In this document: in pieces, positions 34,944 through 43,794 of the stretch | How positions within the stretch are numbered: the stretch's first letter is position 1 | How the letters are laid out: each line of letters begins with the position of its first letter | DNA from: Litorisediminicola beolgyonensis | Lineage (GTDB): Bacteria > Pseudomonadota > Alphaproteobacteria > Rhodobacterales > Rhodobacteraceae | Assembly (NCBI RefSeq): GCF_042679605.1 | Contig: NZ_JBHTMU010000001.1 | Coordinates: forward strand, 1-64,000 | DNA: 64,000 bases | Reading direction: 5' to 3' | The notes under the pieces: generated by a model | Seen by the model: only the letters and a program-made list of their open reading frames with translations | What the model was told of the DNA's origin: nothing | Databases searched by the model: none | Translations under genes and position numbers: made by a program

Positions 34944-37268
34944 TTAGGCGCCGTAGGGGATCCATACGGTCTTGATCTCGGTTGCGGCGGCCAGCCAGTC
35001 GCGCGTGGTCACCGCCGACAGGTCGCGCCCGCCCGACACCCAGCTGCGCTTGAGATTGCCCGCCGAGGCCCGTTCCACGGACGCGTCGAGATCGCCGGAC
35101 GAGAAGCACCAGACCGCATCGACATCCGCATGTGCCGCCAGAGTGGGCGCGAGTTCGGCGTGAGTTCCGGTCAGCAGGTTCACCGCGCCCGCAGGTACGT
35201 CCGAGGTTTCCAGAAGCTGGATCATCTCGGCGGCGATCAGCGGGAACGGCTCCGAGGCGACCGCGACCAGCCGGTTGCCCATCGCCAGCGCTGGCGCCAT
35301 CACCGACACGAGACCCGAGAGCGGAGCGGCATCCGGGCAGAGCGTCCCGATCACGCCGACCGGCTCGCGCATGCCCAGAGCGACGCCCCGGATCGGCACC
35401 TGCTTGACCTCGCCGCCCGCCTTGTCGGCCATCGCGGCCCAGGTGAAGAGCGTATCGACCGAGGCCTCGACCTCTGTCTTTCCCGTGCGGCCCCCGGTCA
35501 TCCGGTCGATGAGCTTCGCGATCTCGTCGCCCCGCGCCGACAGGTTCTCGGCCAGGTAGTAAAGCACCTGCGCGCGGTTATGCGCTGTCGCGGCCGCCCA
35601 GCCGCCTGCGCCGCGCGCCGCCTCGACGGCATTGCGGACATCCTTGCGATTGGCGATCGGAGCCTGCCCGATCAGCTTGCCCGCGCGGGTGTAGACCGTG
35701 CGAGAATAGCCGCCATCGGGCCGCGCCTGCTTGCCGCCGATATAGAGCTTGGCGGTGCGATCCACGGGCTGCGGCTCGGCCGTCTCGCCGGTGAAGGCCG
35801 CAACCGGCTTCAAAGCCTTGCCCTCGGCCGGAGCCAGGTAGGCGTCGAGACCCTCCCAGCCGCCCTCGCGCCCGAAGCCCGATTCGCGCAGCCCGCCGAA
35901 CCCGGCAGCGGCGTCGAACATATTCGTCCCGTTCACCCAGACCACGCCCGCGGCCAGCTTCGGCGCGATGTCGAGCGCGGTGTTGATGTTCTCGGACCAG
36001 ACCGATGCAGCGAGCCCGTAACGCGTGTTGTTTGCGATCTCCACGGCTTCCGAGGGCGTCCGGAACGTGGTCGCGGTCAGGACAGGGCCGAAGATTTCCT
36101 CCTGCATGAGCTCGGAGGCGGGCGAGAGACCGGTGATCAGCGTCGGCGGGTAATAGCAGCCCTCGGGCATCGCGGTCTTGGCCCGGTAGGGCGTGCCCTC
36201 GCCGCGCCCGTCGACCAGTTGCCGGATGCGCGAGAGGTGATCGGGATGCACGATGGCGCCGACGTCGATGGACTTGTCGAGCGGGTTGCCGACGCGCAGA
36301 GTGTCCATCCTCGCGCGCAGCTTGCCGTGGAACCGCTGGGCGATGCCCTCCTGCACCAGCAGCCGTGAGCCCGCGCAGCAGACCTGCCCGCCGTTGAACC
36401 AGATCGCATCGACCAGCCCTTCGACGGCGCTGTCGAGATCGGCGTCCTCGAAGACGATGTAAGGCGATTTCCCGCCAAGCTCGAGCGTCAGCGCCTTGCC
36501 CTGACCGGCGGTCGCCTCGCGGATGGCGCGGCCGACCTCGGTCGAGCCGGTGAAGGCGATCTTGTCGACCTCCGCGCCGACCAGCGCCGCGCCCGTCGTG
36601 CCGTCTCCGGTCACGATATTGACGACGCCCTTCGGCAGTCCCGCCTGACGGCAGAGATCGGCGAAGAAGAGCGCCGTGAGCGAGGTCCACTCCGCCGGTT
36701 TCAGCACCACCGTGTTGCCCGCGGCCAGCGCGGGCGCGACCTTCCAGGCCAGCATCAGAAGCGGGAAGTTCCACGGGATGACCTGACCGCAGACGCCATG
36801 GGCCTTCGTATCGGGTCGTTCTTCGTCCAGAAGCTGGGCGAGCCCGGCATGGTAGTAGAAATGCCGCTGCGCCAGCGGCACGTCGATGTCGCGCGCCTCC
36901 CGGATCGGCTTGCCGCTGTCGAGCGTCTCAAGAACGGCGGCGAGGCGCGCATGCTTCTGCAGGAGCCGGGCGAGGGCATAGAGAAACCGCGCACGCGCCT
37001 TGCCACCCTGCTTTTCCCAGCGCGGCTGGGCGCGGCGGGCGGCGGCGATCGCCGCGTCCATATCGGCACCGGACCCTTTGGTGATCTCGGCCAGGACCTC
37101 GCCTGAGGCGGGGTTGATGGTTGCGAACGTGTCGCCGGGATCGGTAAACGCGCCATCGATGAAATGCCCGAAGCGCGCGCCCTGATCGGTGATCCAGGCG
37201 AGCGCGTCGCCCGCGCTTTCAGGCGCTGTGCCATAATCCATGGTCTCGAAGATCTCTTTCACGGTCAT
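34944..37268 (-). CDS. tandem aldehyde dehydrogenase (two ALDH domains)
   Basis: A 774-residue protein made of two aldehyde dehydrogenase domains. The N-terminal domain (about 1-490) is complete and active-looking: NAD site WNFPLLMLAWK, general base Glu263 (LELGGKSP) and nucleophile Cys297 (GGQVCCAGS). The C-terminal part (about 510-774) is a shortened second ALDH-like domain in which I see no catalytic cysteine motif, so it is probably structural or a dimerisation partner. It follows deoC and a small gene on the same strand; oxidation of acetaldehyde released by deoxyribose-phosphate aldolase is the natural role, but the substrate is inferred. Confidence 0.85.
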   Translation of the reverse strand: MTVKEIFETMDYGTAPESAGDALAWITDQGARFGHFIDGAFTDPGDTFATINPASGEVLAEITKGSGADMDAAIAAARRAQPRWEKQGGKARARFLYALARLLQKHARLAAVLETLDSGKPIREARDIDVPLAQRHFYYHAGLAQLLDEERPDTKAHGVCGQVIPWNFPLLMLAWKVAPALAAGNTVVLKPAEWTSLTALFFADLCRQAGLPKGVVNIVTGDGTTGAALVGAEVDKIAFTGSTEVGRAIREATAGQGKALTLELGGKSPYIVFEDADLDSAVEGLVDAIWFNGGQVCCAGSRLLVQEGIAQRFHGKLRARMDTLRVGNPLDKSIDVGAIVHPDHLSRIRQLVDGRGEGTPYRAKTAMPEGCYYPPTLITGLSPASELMQEEIFGPVLTATTFRTPSEAVEIANNTRYGLAASVWSENINTALDIAPKLAAGVVWVNGTNMFDAAAGFGGLRESGFGREGGWEGLDAYLAPAEGKALKPVAAFTGETAEPQPVDRTAKLYIGGKQARPDGGYSRTVYTRAGKLIGQAPIANRKDVRNAVEAARGAGGWAAATAHNRAQVLYYLAENLSARGDEIAKLIDRMTGGRTGKTEVEASVDTLFTWAAMADKAGGEVKQVPIRGVALGMREPVGVIGTLCPDAAPLSGLVSVMAPALAMGNRLVAVASEPFPLIAAEMIQLLETSDVPAGAVNLLTGTHAELAPTLAAHADVDAVWCFSSGDLDASVERASAGNLKRSWVSGGRDLSAVTTRDWLAAATEIKTVWIPYGA

Positions 37269-37282
37269 GCCGTCCGTCTCCT

Positions 37283-37588
37283 TCAGAGGCTCAGAGTGCG
37301 GTCCCGCCAGGCGCGGTCCAGCGTGTCGATATCGAGCGCCACCTGGCGCCACTCCGCGTCGAGCGGATAGAAGACCCAGACCTTGGGATGGCCGTCGCGG
37401 ATGGCGAACTCCAGCCCGTCGACGCCAGCGGTTCCGACGATCAGGACCGACCCGTCTTCGGCGAGGCGCGCGCGGTCCTGCGGGTAGATGTAGCCAAGCT
37501 GGGCGTCATCGTCCCAGCGCCCCTCGGCAAAGGCGTCGAAATAGCGCGCGGCCTCGGGCGGAGAGCGCGACGGGTCGGCCCGGGTCAT
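37283..37588 (-). CDS. small conserved protein in the deoC operon, unknown function
   Basis: A 101-residue soluble protein with a Trp/Asp/Tyr-rich pattern (AEGRWDDDAQLGYIYPQ, GHPKVWVFYPLDAEWRQVAL) and no signal peptide. Its ATG overlaps the deoC stop by four bases, and it is followed 14 bases later by the ALDH gene, so it is a true operon member. It may bind sugar or act as an accessory to the pathway, but nothing in the sequence proves this. Confidence 0.7.
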   Translation of the reverse strand: MTRADPSRSPPEAARYFDAFAEGRWDDDAQLGYIYPQDRARLAEDGSVLIVGTAGVDGLEFAIRDGHPKVWVFYPLDAEWRQVALDIDTLDRAWRDRTLSL

Positions 37589-38568
37589 GCCATCGCGTGC
37601 CGCCAGGCGGCGGAATAGGCTCCGGTGACATGATGTTCGAGCTGCCGCTCGATATCGCCCAGAAGCGAGGAGGCTCCGAACCGGAACAGATCGGGGCGGA
37701 GCCAGCGGTCGCCCAGCTCCTCCTTGATCAGCGCCAGGTAGGTCAGCGCGTCCTTGGCCTTGGAGATGCCGCCCGCGGGCTTGTAGCCGACGCGGATGCC
37801 GGTTTCCTGATAATAGTCGCGGATCGCCCGGATCATCACGAGGCTCACCGGCAGCGTGGCATTGACGCTTTCCTTGCCGGTGGAGGTCTTGATGAAATCC
37901 GCGCCCGCCATCATGCAGACGAGGCTCGCGCGGGCGACGTTGCGCAGGGTGCCAAGCTCGCCGGTCGCGAGGATCGCCTTAACATGGGCGGGTCCCGAGG
38001 CGCGGCGGAAGGCGGCCATCTCGTCATAGAGCGCCTGCCAGTCGCCGGTCAGGACATGGCGGCGCGAGATCACGATGTCGATCTCGGTCGCGCCCGCGGT
38101 GACGGACTCGCCGATCTCGGCGACGCGCAGATGGAAAGGCGAGAGCCCGGCGGGAAATCCGGTCGAGACGGCGGCGACGGGGATGTTCGCGCCGTCGAGC
38201 GCGGCGACCGCGTGCGGCACCATGTCGTGATAGACGCAGACCGCCCCGGTGGTCAGGCCCGGAAGGCCGAGCGCGTCGAGCAGGTCGCGCCGCACCGGCT
38301 GGCGCGACTTGGCGCAGAGCCGCGCGACGCGGCCGGGCGTGTCGTCGCCCGCGAGCGTCGTCAGGTCGATGCAGGAGATCGCGCGCGCCAGCCACGCGGC
38401 CTGGTGGTCCTTCTTGACGCTGCGCCGTCCCGGCAGCGTCGCGGCGCGACGCTCGATCGCCGAGCGATTGGCGGTCGCCCGCATCACCCAGTCAAGATCG
38501 AGAGGCATGCCGTCGTTCCGCGGCTCGACGGTCTGGGGCAGCGTGTCATGGGCGGTGAGGGTGGTCAT
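37585..38568 (-). CDS. deoC: deoxyribose-phosphate aldolase
   Basis: DeoC splits 2-deoxyribose-5-phosphate into acetaldehyde and glyceraldehyde-3-phosphate. The 327-residue class I aldolase has the Schiff-base lysine Lys227 in ADFIKTSTGK, Asp164 in TEIDIVIS, and Lys263 in GYKPAGG. It is longer than E. coli DeoC by about 70 residues, mainly at the N terminus, as in eukaryotic-like DeoC. The genes downstream would remove acetaldehyde. Confidence 0.93.
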   Translation of the reverse strand: MTTLTAHDTLPQTVEPRNDGMPLDLDWVMRATANRSAIERRAATLPGRRSVKKDHQAAWLARAISCIDLTTLAGDDTPGRVARLCAKSRQPVRRDLLDALGLPGLTTGAVCVYHDMVPHAVAALDGANIPVAAVSTGFPAGLSPFHLRVAEIGESVTAGATEIDIVISRRHVLTGDWQALYDEMAAFRRASGPAHVKAILATGELGTLRNVARASLVCMMAGADFIKTSTGKESVNATLPVSLVMIRAIRDYYQETGIRVGYKPAGGISKAKDALTYLALIKEELGDRWLRPDLFRFGASSLLGDIERQLEHHVTGAYSAAWRHAMA

Positions 38569-38691
38569 GGGAACTGTGGGTCTGTCCTGAAACGAAGGCT
38601 AGACCGTGGCACGGCCATCCCGCCGAGGCAAGGCGAACGCCGGGTCGCTTTCGCACAGACCTCAACGTGGCGCGGATGGAGAGCGGGGGAT

Positions 38692-38781
38692 GCGTATTTG
38701 GAAAAAGAAGAAACGCGCAAGTGCGGCGCGCGCGATCGGAGGTCTCTTGCTCTTATAGGCTTCTTCTTTTTTCAAATACGC
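38692..38781. repeat. 21-bp inverted repeat, a dispersed intergenic motif
   Basis: Arm one (38692-38712, beginning GCGTATTTGGAAAAAGAAG) and arm two (38761-38781, read on the other strand) match in 20 of 21 positions, around a 48-base spacer. A third copy of the core GTATTTGGAAAAAGAAGAA is at 54579-54597. The motif sits in the 326-base gap between deoC and dnaE2, which has no other gene; the rest of the gap holds a direct repeat and the LexA box. The function of the inverted pair is unclear: it could act as a 3' structure or be an inserted repeat. Confidence 0.6.
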
Positions 38782-38832
38782 CTCGTCACGCCGAGGCCGG
38801 GCGACCGGGCGGATCTCTTTGCCGGCTCACCC

Positions 38833-38864
38833 ATTGCGGACTCCACGCTATTGCGGACTCCACG
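38833..38864. repeat. 15-bp direct repeat with 17-bp period upstream of dnaE2
   Basis: ATTGCGGACTCCACG occurs at 38833-38847 and again at 38850-38864. It ends four bases before the LexA box and could be a duplication or a regulatory element. Confidence 0.6.
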
Positions 38865-38867
38865 TTG

Positions 38868-38882
38868 GAACAAAAGTAGAAC
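38868..38882. promoter_or_regulatory. LexA (SOS) box of dnaE2
   Basis: GAAC-N7-GAAC (GAACAAAAGTAGAAC) is the reverse-strand form of the alphaproteobacterial LexA consensus GTTC-N7-GTTC. It ends 12 bases before the dnaE2 ATG, so dnaE2 should be induced by DNA damage. Confidence 0.85.
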
Positions 38883-38894
38883 ATATTGTCCTGC

Positions 38895-41813
38895 ATGACC
38901 GTGGAGCTCTCGATCACCACCAATTTCACCTTTCTCACCGGGGCCGCCCACCCCGAGGAGATGGTCGAGCGCGCGGCGCTTCTCGGGATCGAGGCGCTGG
39001 CGGTGGCCGATGTGAACAGCGTTGCGGGTATTGTCCGGGCCTGGACGCAGGCGCGCGAGATCGGGCGGCTTCTGAAAGAGCGGGCGCGGGTCGAAGCGGC
39101 GGAGGGCCCGATCGGTCCTCCCGCGCCCGCGGGGCACATGCGCGGGCCGCTTCTGACCTGCGTTCCCCGGCTCATCCCCGCGGCGCGGCTGGTCCTGTGC
39201 GACGGGATCGAGATCACCGCGCTCGCCGCAACGCGGGCGGGCTGGGCGCGGCTGTGCCGGCTTCTGTCGACGGGGCGGCTGCGCGCGGGGAAGGGCGCCT
39301 GCGATCTGGAGCTCGACGACCTGATGGACGGCGCCGAGGGCTTGGAGCTTCTGCTCTTCGCCCCGCCGGGACTGGCGGGTGACGACGGTATCGCGCCCTG
39401 GCTCGCGGTCGCGCGGCGACTGGCGCGCCGCTTTCCGGAGCAGCTCGCCCTGGCGCTCGACCCGCTTTATGACGGGCGCGACGCGGAGCGGTTCGACCGG
39501 ATCGCCCGGATCGCGGCCGAGCTCGGTCTGCCCACCGCCGCCACCGCCCGCCCTCTCATGCATCACGGCAGCCGCCGCCGCCTCGCCGATGTACTGACCG
39601 CCATCCGACAGGGCTGCCGGGTCTCCGACCTGGGCCGCGCCGCACTGGCCAATGGCGAGCAGGGCCTGCGCGCGCCCGACGCGATGCGCCGTCTCCTGGG
39701 GCTCCATGCCGGGGCGCTCGACCGGGCCGCGGAGATCGCCGCGCGCTGCCGGTTCGACCTGGGCGAGCTGCGCTACGAATACCCCTCCGAGATCGCGCCG
39801 GGCGAGACCGCGCAGGCGCGGCTGGCCCGGCTTGCCGCCGAGGGCCTCTGCTGGCGCTATCCGGGCGGTGCGCCCGACAAGGTGCGCGGGCTTCTCGAGC
39901 ACGAGCTGGCGCTGATCGGCAAGCTCGATTACGCGCCCTATTTCCTGACCGTGCGCGACATCGTCGCCTTCGCGCGCGAGCGCGGCATCCTCTGCCAGGG
40001 GCGCGGCTCGGCGGCCAATTCGGTGGTTTGCTATTGCCTCGGCGTCACCTCGGTCAGTCCCGAGGTGGGCACCATGGTCTTCGAGCGGTTCGTCTCGGAG
40101 GCCCGCGACGAGCCGCCTGATATCGACGTCGATTTCGAGCACGAGCGCCGCGAGGAGGTGATCCAGCACATCTATGCCCGCTACGGCCGCCACCGCGCCG
40201 GGCTCTGCGCCACCGTCATTCATTACCGCGGCAAGCGCGCCATCCGCGAGGTCGGCGCGGCGATGGGGCTCAGCCAGGACCTGATCGGGGCGCTCTCGTC
40301 GCAGCTTTGGGGCTTCTTCTCGACCAACGGGCTCGAGGAGAGGCGCATGCGCGAGATCGGGCTCGATCCGCGCGACCGGCAGCTGCGCCTCACGCTCGAC
40401 CTGATCCAGGAGATCATCGGCTTTCCCCGCCATCTCAGCCAGCATGTCGGCGGGTTCGTCATCACCGAGGGGCGGCTGGACGAGCTGGTGCCGATCGAGA
40501 ACGCGGCGATGGAGGACCGCACCGTCATCTGCTGGGACAAGGACGATATCGACAGCCTCGGCATCCTCAAGGTCGACGTCTTGGCGCTTGGCATGCTGAC
40601 CTGTCTGCGCAAGGCCTTCGGGCTTCTGAAGCTGCATCACCGGCAGAGCTACGACCTGGCGAGCCTGCCGCCCGAGGATCCGGCGGTCTATGACATGCTC
40701 TGCCGCGCCGACAGCATCGGCGTCTTCCAGGTCGAGAGCCGGGCGCAGATGAACTTCCTGCCCCGGATGAAGCCGCGCAGCTTCTACGACCTGGTGATCG
40801 AGGTGGCGATCATCCGGCCCGGGCCGATCCAGGGCGACATGGTCCACCCCTATATCCGCCGCCGCAACGGCGAGGAGGAGGTGAGCTTTCCCTCGGACGC
40901 GCTGGGCGCGGTGCTGGGCAAGACGCTGGGCGTGCCGCTTTTCCAGGAGCAGGCGATGCAGATCGCCATCATCGGTGCAGGGTTCACCCCCGACGAGGCC
41001 GATCGGCTGCGCCGCTCGCTCGCCACCTTCAAGAAGCACGGCAATGTCAGCGAGTTCCGCGACCGCTTCCTGCGCGGCATGGCGCGGAACGGCTATACCG
41101 AGGAGTTCGCCGAGCGCTGCTTTTCCCAGATCGAGGGCTTCGGCTCCTACGGGTTTCCCGAAAGCCATGCGGCGAGCTTCGCGCTGCTGGTCTATGCCTC
41201 GGCCTGGGTGAAGTGCCACCATCCCGGCATCTTCGCCTGCGCGCTGCTGAACGCCCAGCCGATGGGGTTCTACGCGCCTGCGCAGATCGTGCGCGATGCC
41301 CGCGCCCACGGGGTCGAGGTGCGGCCCGTGTCGATCAATGACAGCTACTGGGACAACGTGATGGAGCCCGACGGGGCGGGCGGGCTGGCGCTGCGGCTGG
41401 GGTTCCGGCAGATCAAGGGGCTGCGCGACGAGGATGCCGCCTGGATCGCGTCGTCGCGCGGCAACGGCTATGTCACGCTCCGCGACGTCTGGCGGCGCGC
41501 CGGGATCGGCGCGGGCGTGCTGGCGCGGCTGGCCGAGGCCGATGTCTTCGCGCCCCTGGGCCTCAGCCGCCGTCAGGCGCTCTGGGAGGCCAAGGCCTTG
41601 GCGGGCGACAAGCCTCTGCCGCTCTTCGCGGGCGATATGGAGGGCGAGGGCATCGTCGAGCCCGCCGCGCATCTGCCCGAGATGAGCGAGGGCGAGGAGA
41701 TCGTCGAGGATTACGTCGCCCTGCGCCTGACGCTGCGCCGCCACCCGCTGGCGCTGTTGCGTCCGCTTCTGACGCCGGGGGCGGGCGATGGCGCGTCCGA
41801 CGCAGGGCGCTGA
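38895..41813 (+). CDS. dnaE2: error-prone DNA polymerase DnaE2, C-terminal region missing
   Basis: A C-family polymerase used in damage-induced, mutagenic DNA synthesis. Of 972 residues, the N-terminal PHP domain starts TTNFTFLTGAAHPEEMVERA, the polymerase core has the catalytic aspartates Asp411 and Asp413 in PPDIDVDF, and the third active-site region is in ILKVDVLALGML. The protein stops soon after RRHPLALLRPLL. In other DnaE2 proteins about 100 residues of OB fold follow, and these are absent; only about 50 bases separate its stop from the next gene, so this is a true loss, not a frameshift. imuA and imuB, usual partners, are not adjacent. A LexA box lies just before the ATG. Confidence 0.88.
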   Translation: MTVELSITTNFTFLTGAAHPEEMVERAALLGIEALAVADVNSVAGIVRAWTQAREIGRLLKERARVEAAEGPIGPPAPAGHMRGPLLTCVPRLIPAARLVLCDGIEITALAATRAGWARLCRLLSTGRLRAGKGACDLELDDLMDGAEGLELLLFAPPGLAGDDGIAPWLAVARRLARRFPEQLALALDPLYDGRDAERFDRIARIAAELGLPTAATARPLMHHGSRRRLADVLTAIRQGCRVSDLGRAALANGEQGLRAPDAMRRLLGLHAGALDRAAEIAARCRFDLGELRYEYPSEIAPGETAQARLARLAAEGLCWRYPGGAPDKVRGLLEHELALIGKLDYAPYFLTVRDIVAFARERGILCQGRGSAANSVVCYCLGVTSVSPEVGTMVFERFVSEARDEPPDIDVDFEHERREEVIQHIYARYGRHRAGLCATVIHYRGKRAIREVGAAMGLSQDLIGALSSQLWGFFSTNGLEERRMREIGLDPRDRQLRLTLDLIQEIIGFPRHLSQHVGGFVITEGRLDELVPIENAAMEDRTVICWDKDDIDSLGILKVDVLALGMLTCLRKAFGLLKLHHRQSYDLASLPPEDPAVYDMLCRADSIGVFQVESRAQMNFLPRMKPRSFYDLVIEVAIIRPGPIQGDMVHPYIRRRNGEEEVSFPSDALGAVLGKTLGVPLFQEQAMQIAIIGAGFTPDEADRLRRSLATFKKHGNVSEFRDRFLRGMARNGYTEEFAERCFSQIEGFGSYGFPESHAASFALLVYASAWVKCHHPGIFACALLNAQPMGFYAPAQIVRDARAHGVEVRPVSINDSYWDNVMEPDGAGGLALRLGFRQIKGLRDEDAAWIASSRGNGYVTLRDVWRRAGIGAGVLARLAEADVFAPLGLSRRQALWEAKALAGDKPLPLFAGDMEGEGIVEPAAHLPEMSEGEEIVEDYVALRLTLRRHPLALLRPLLTPGAGDGASDAGR

Positions 41814-41863
41814 GCGCCGCGGGCTCTTCCGGCCACCCGGCCGGTCATGCTAGCGCAAGGCCC

Positions 41864-43441
41864 ATGCGACCGTTCTGCCTCACCCTCGACAGCTGGACCG
41901 GATTGCCCGCGGGGGCGGTGTTCGACGGCTATGCGTTCCAGGGCGCCGATGTGATCCTCGGGGCCGAGGGCTTCGCCGAGGTCGCGCCGCGCTTCGATCT
42001 TCCCGCCGACGGGGCCTTTGTCCTGGCCCGTCCCCGGCCAGACGGCTGGGAGATCGCGGCGGATGCGGCGGGATACCGGCACGTCTTCTGGTGGCGGAAC
42101 GGCCGCGACTGGGCAGTTTCCGAGAGCTTTCTCGAGCTGGTCTCTCGTCTGCGCGCGCGCGGCGTGGCTCTGCGGCTTGATCCCGGAGAGATGGGCGCCT
42201 GGCTGGGGCGGCGGCAGCTTTTCGAGCAATTGACCACCCGCGCGACCTGCGTGGCGGGCATCTCGGTTCTCGGGCGGGACGAGACGTTGCGCATCGGCCC
42301 CGAGGGGATGAGCGTCCGTCAGACGCCTCGCCTAGCCGCCGAAACCTATCCTGACGGTCTCCGCGCGTTTCTCGAGACATGGCTCGGACGTCTCGCGGCA
42401 CTGCGTGCGGCGGATATGCCGATGCGCGTGCATCTGTCCGGCGGTGTCGACAGCCGCGCCATCGCTGCGCTGCATCTTTGGCTCGACCGACAACTCGGTC
42501 CTCACAAGCGCTGCGGGCTCTTCTGTTCGGGCGGGGGCGCGGACCGGGAGGTGGCCGAACGTGTCGCCGCCGAGACCGGCGCGGCGCTCAATGCTCTCGG
42601 GAACCCGCCGCGCATCGCGATCGGTCCCGAGGCCGCGCTTGCGGCGTGGGAGGCGCGCGCGGTCGGGGCCTACGCGCCGGTGCGGCTCTATCCCGAGGTG
42701 CAGGATCCCGACTGGATCGAGCTCTCGGGCCATGGCGGCGGCGGCTACAAACAGCCGCTCTCGCCCGGTGCCGTCCGACGGCAGGTCTGGCTGATGACCT
42801 CCGTGCATGGGTTTTACGGGATGGGCGACCGCTGGTCCTGGAAGCGCGGCTTCGAGGCCCAACTTGCCCGTCTCGCACCCGAACCCGGCCCTGCCTGGAT
42901 GCGCTGGCAGCGCGCCAGCCGCGCGCGGTTCCACGGCGCGCAGGCCTTGGTGACGCGCAGCCAGGTCTCGCCCTTCGATTCGCTCTCCGCCGAAGCGGCG
43001 GGGGATGCGCGGCGCGGCCCGCAGATGCGCGCGCGGCAGATGCATTACGACATCATGGCGAGCCTCGCGCCCGATCTTCTGGACCTGCCCTTCGACAGCG
43101 CCGCAAAGGCCCCCGACGCGCAGCACCGCGCCGCGCTCACCCGGATCGACCGGCTGGAGCTGCACACGGGAAGGGTGTTCGGCCGCCTCACGCCGCCCGA
43201 GCCAGGCGCTCCCGGCCCCGACCCGCTGAGGCTGGTGCTGGAGCGGGTGGACACCGGCCTCCCCGAGCTTCCGTCGGGCGCGGTCAATCACTGGTTCCGT
43301 CGCGAGCTGCGGCAGCTGGGTCGCATGATCCGTTCGGGCGCATCTCCGAGACCGAAGGATATGCGGCATCTTCACTCGGGCTGGCTTATGCTCCGGCTCA
43401 TGGAGTTGGGCGTCACGGGATGGCCCGGAGGAGAGACATGA
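41864..43441 (+). CDS. asparagine synthase-like PP-loop protein of unknown substrate
   Basis: A 525-residue protein. The C-terminal part carries the ATP-pyrophosphatase PP-loop LSGGVDSR (residues 191-198), as in asparagine synthetase and related amide-forming enzymes. The N-terminal 160 residues are similar in size to a class II glutamine amidotransferase domain, but the Cys2 nucleophile of that family is absent (the start reads MRPFC), so it probably uses ammonia or is a divergent ligase. The substrate is unknown. It follows dnaE2 by 50 bases and overlaps the ABM-fold gene by four bases (ATGA), so it is probably in one transcript with it. Confidence 0.6.
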   Translation: MRPFCLTLDSWTGLPAGAVFDGYAFQGADVILGAEGFAEVAPRFDLPADGAFVLARPRPDGWEIAADAAGYRHVFWWRNGRDWAVSESFLELVSRLRARGVALRLDPGEMGAWLGRRQLFEQLTTRATCVAGISVLGRDETLRIGPEGMSVRQTPRLAAETYPDGLRAFLETWLGRLAALRAADMPMRVHLSGGVDSRAIAALHLWLDRQLGPHKRCGLFCSGGGADREVAERVAAETGAALNALGNPPRIAIGPEAALAAWEARAVGAYAPVRLYPEVQDPDWIELSGHGGGGYKQPLSPGAVRRQVWLMTSVHGFYGMGDRWSWKRGFEAQLARLAPEPGPAWMRWQRASRARFHGAQALVTRSQVSPFDSLSAEAAGDARRGPQMRARQMHYDIMASLAPDLLDLPFDSAAKAPDAQHRAALTRIDRLELHTGRVFGRLTPPEPGAPGPDPLRLVLERVDTGLPELPSGAVNHWFRRELRQLGRMIRSGASPRPKDMRHLHSGWLMLRLMELGVTGWPGGET

Positions 43442-43794
43442 TCGCGATCATTTTCGAAGTCATTCCCGCCGAGGGCAAGCGGGACGAGTATCTCGATATC
43501 GCCGCGAAGATGCGCCCGATGGTCAAGGAGGTCGAAGGCTTCCTCGGGGTCGAGCGTTTCCAGAGCCTGACCAACCCCGGAAAGCTCCTGTCGATCTCGT
43601 TCTTCGAGGATGAGGCGGCTGTGGACCGGTGGCGCCAGCTGTCCGCGCATCGCGGTGCGCAGGCGCGGGGCCGGGGCGGGGTGTTCTCGGATTACCGGCT
43701 CAAGGTCTGCCACGTCTTACGCGACTATGGCATGTTCGACCGCGGCGACGCTCCGGAAGACAGCCGCGCCCATCACGACGCCGCTCAGGAATAG
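43438..43794 (+). CDS. ABM-fold (antibiotic biosynthesis monooxygenase-like) protein
   Basis: A 118-residue protein of the dimeric alpha/beta barrel type: MIAIIFEVIPAEGKRDEYLD, then VEGFLGVERFQSL and KLLSISFFEDEAAVDRWRQL are typical for the ABM superfamily, whose members include small monooxygenases and heme-degrading proteins. No metal or heme ligand can be assigned. Its ATG overlaps the stop of the PP-loop gene and has a GGAGGAGAG site; its 3' end overlaps the convergent uppP by 10 bases. Confidence 0.75.
   Translation: MIAIIFEVIPAEGKRDEYLDIAAKMRPMVKEVEGFLGVERFQSLTNPGKLLSISFFEDEAAVDRWRQLSAHRGAQARGRGGVFSDYRLKVCHVLRDYGMFDRGDAPEDSRAHHDAAQE

Noticed and set aside
38690..38758. 22-codon ORF (MRIWKKKKRA...) with a GGGGG before its ATG
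   Set aside because: It is formed largely by the dispersed GTATTTGG...AAGAAG motif, has no homologue I know, and lies inside the inverted repeat. More likely incidental.
43785..43794. Overlap of the ABM-fold gene and uppP 3' ends as a regulatory antisense element
   Set aside because: A 10-base convergent overlap is common in compact genomes and shows no extra structure.
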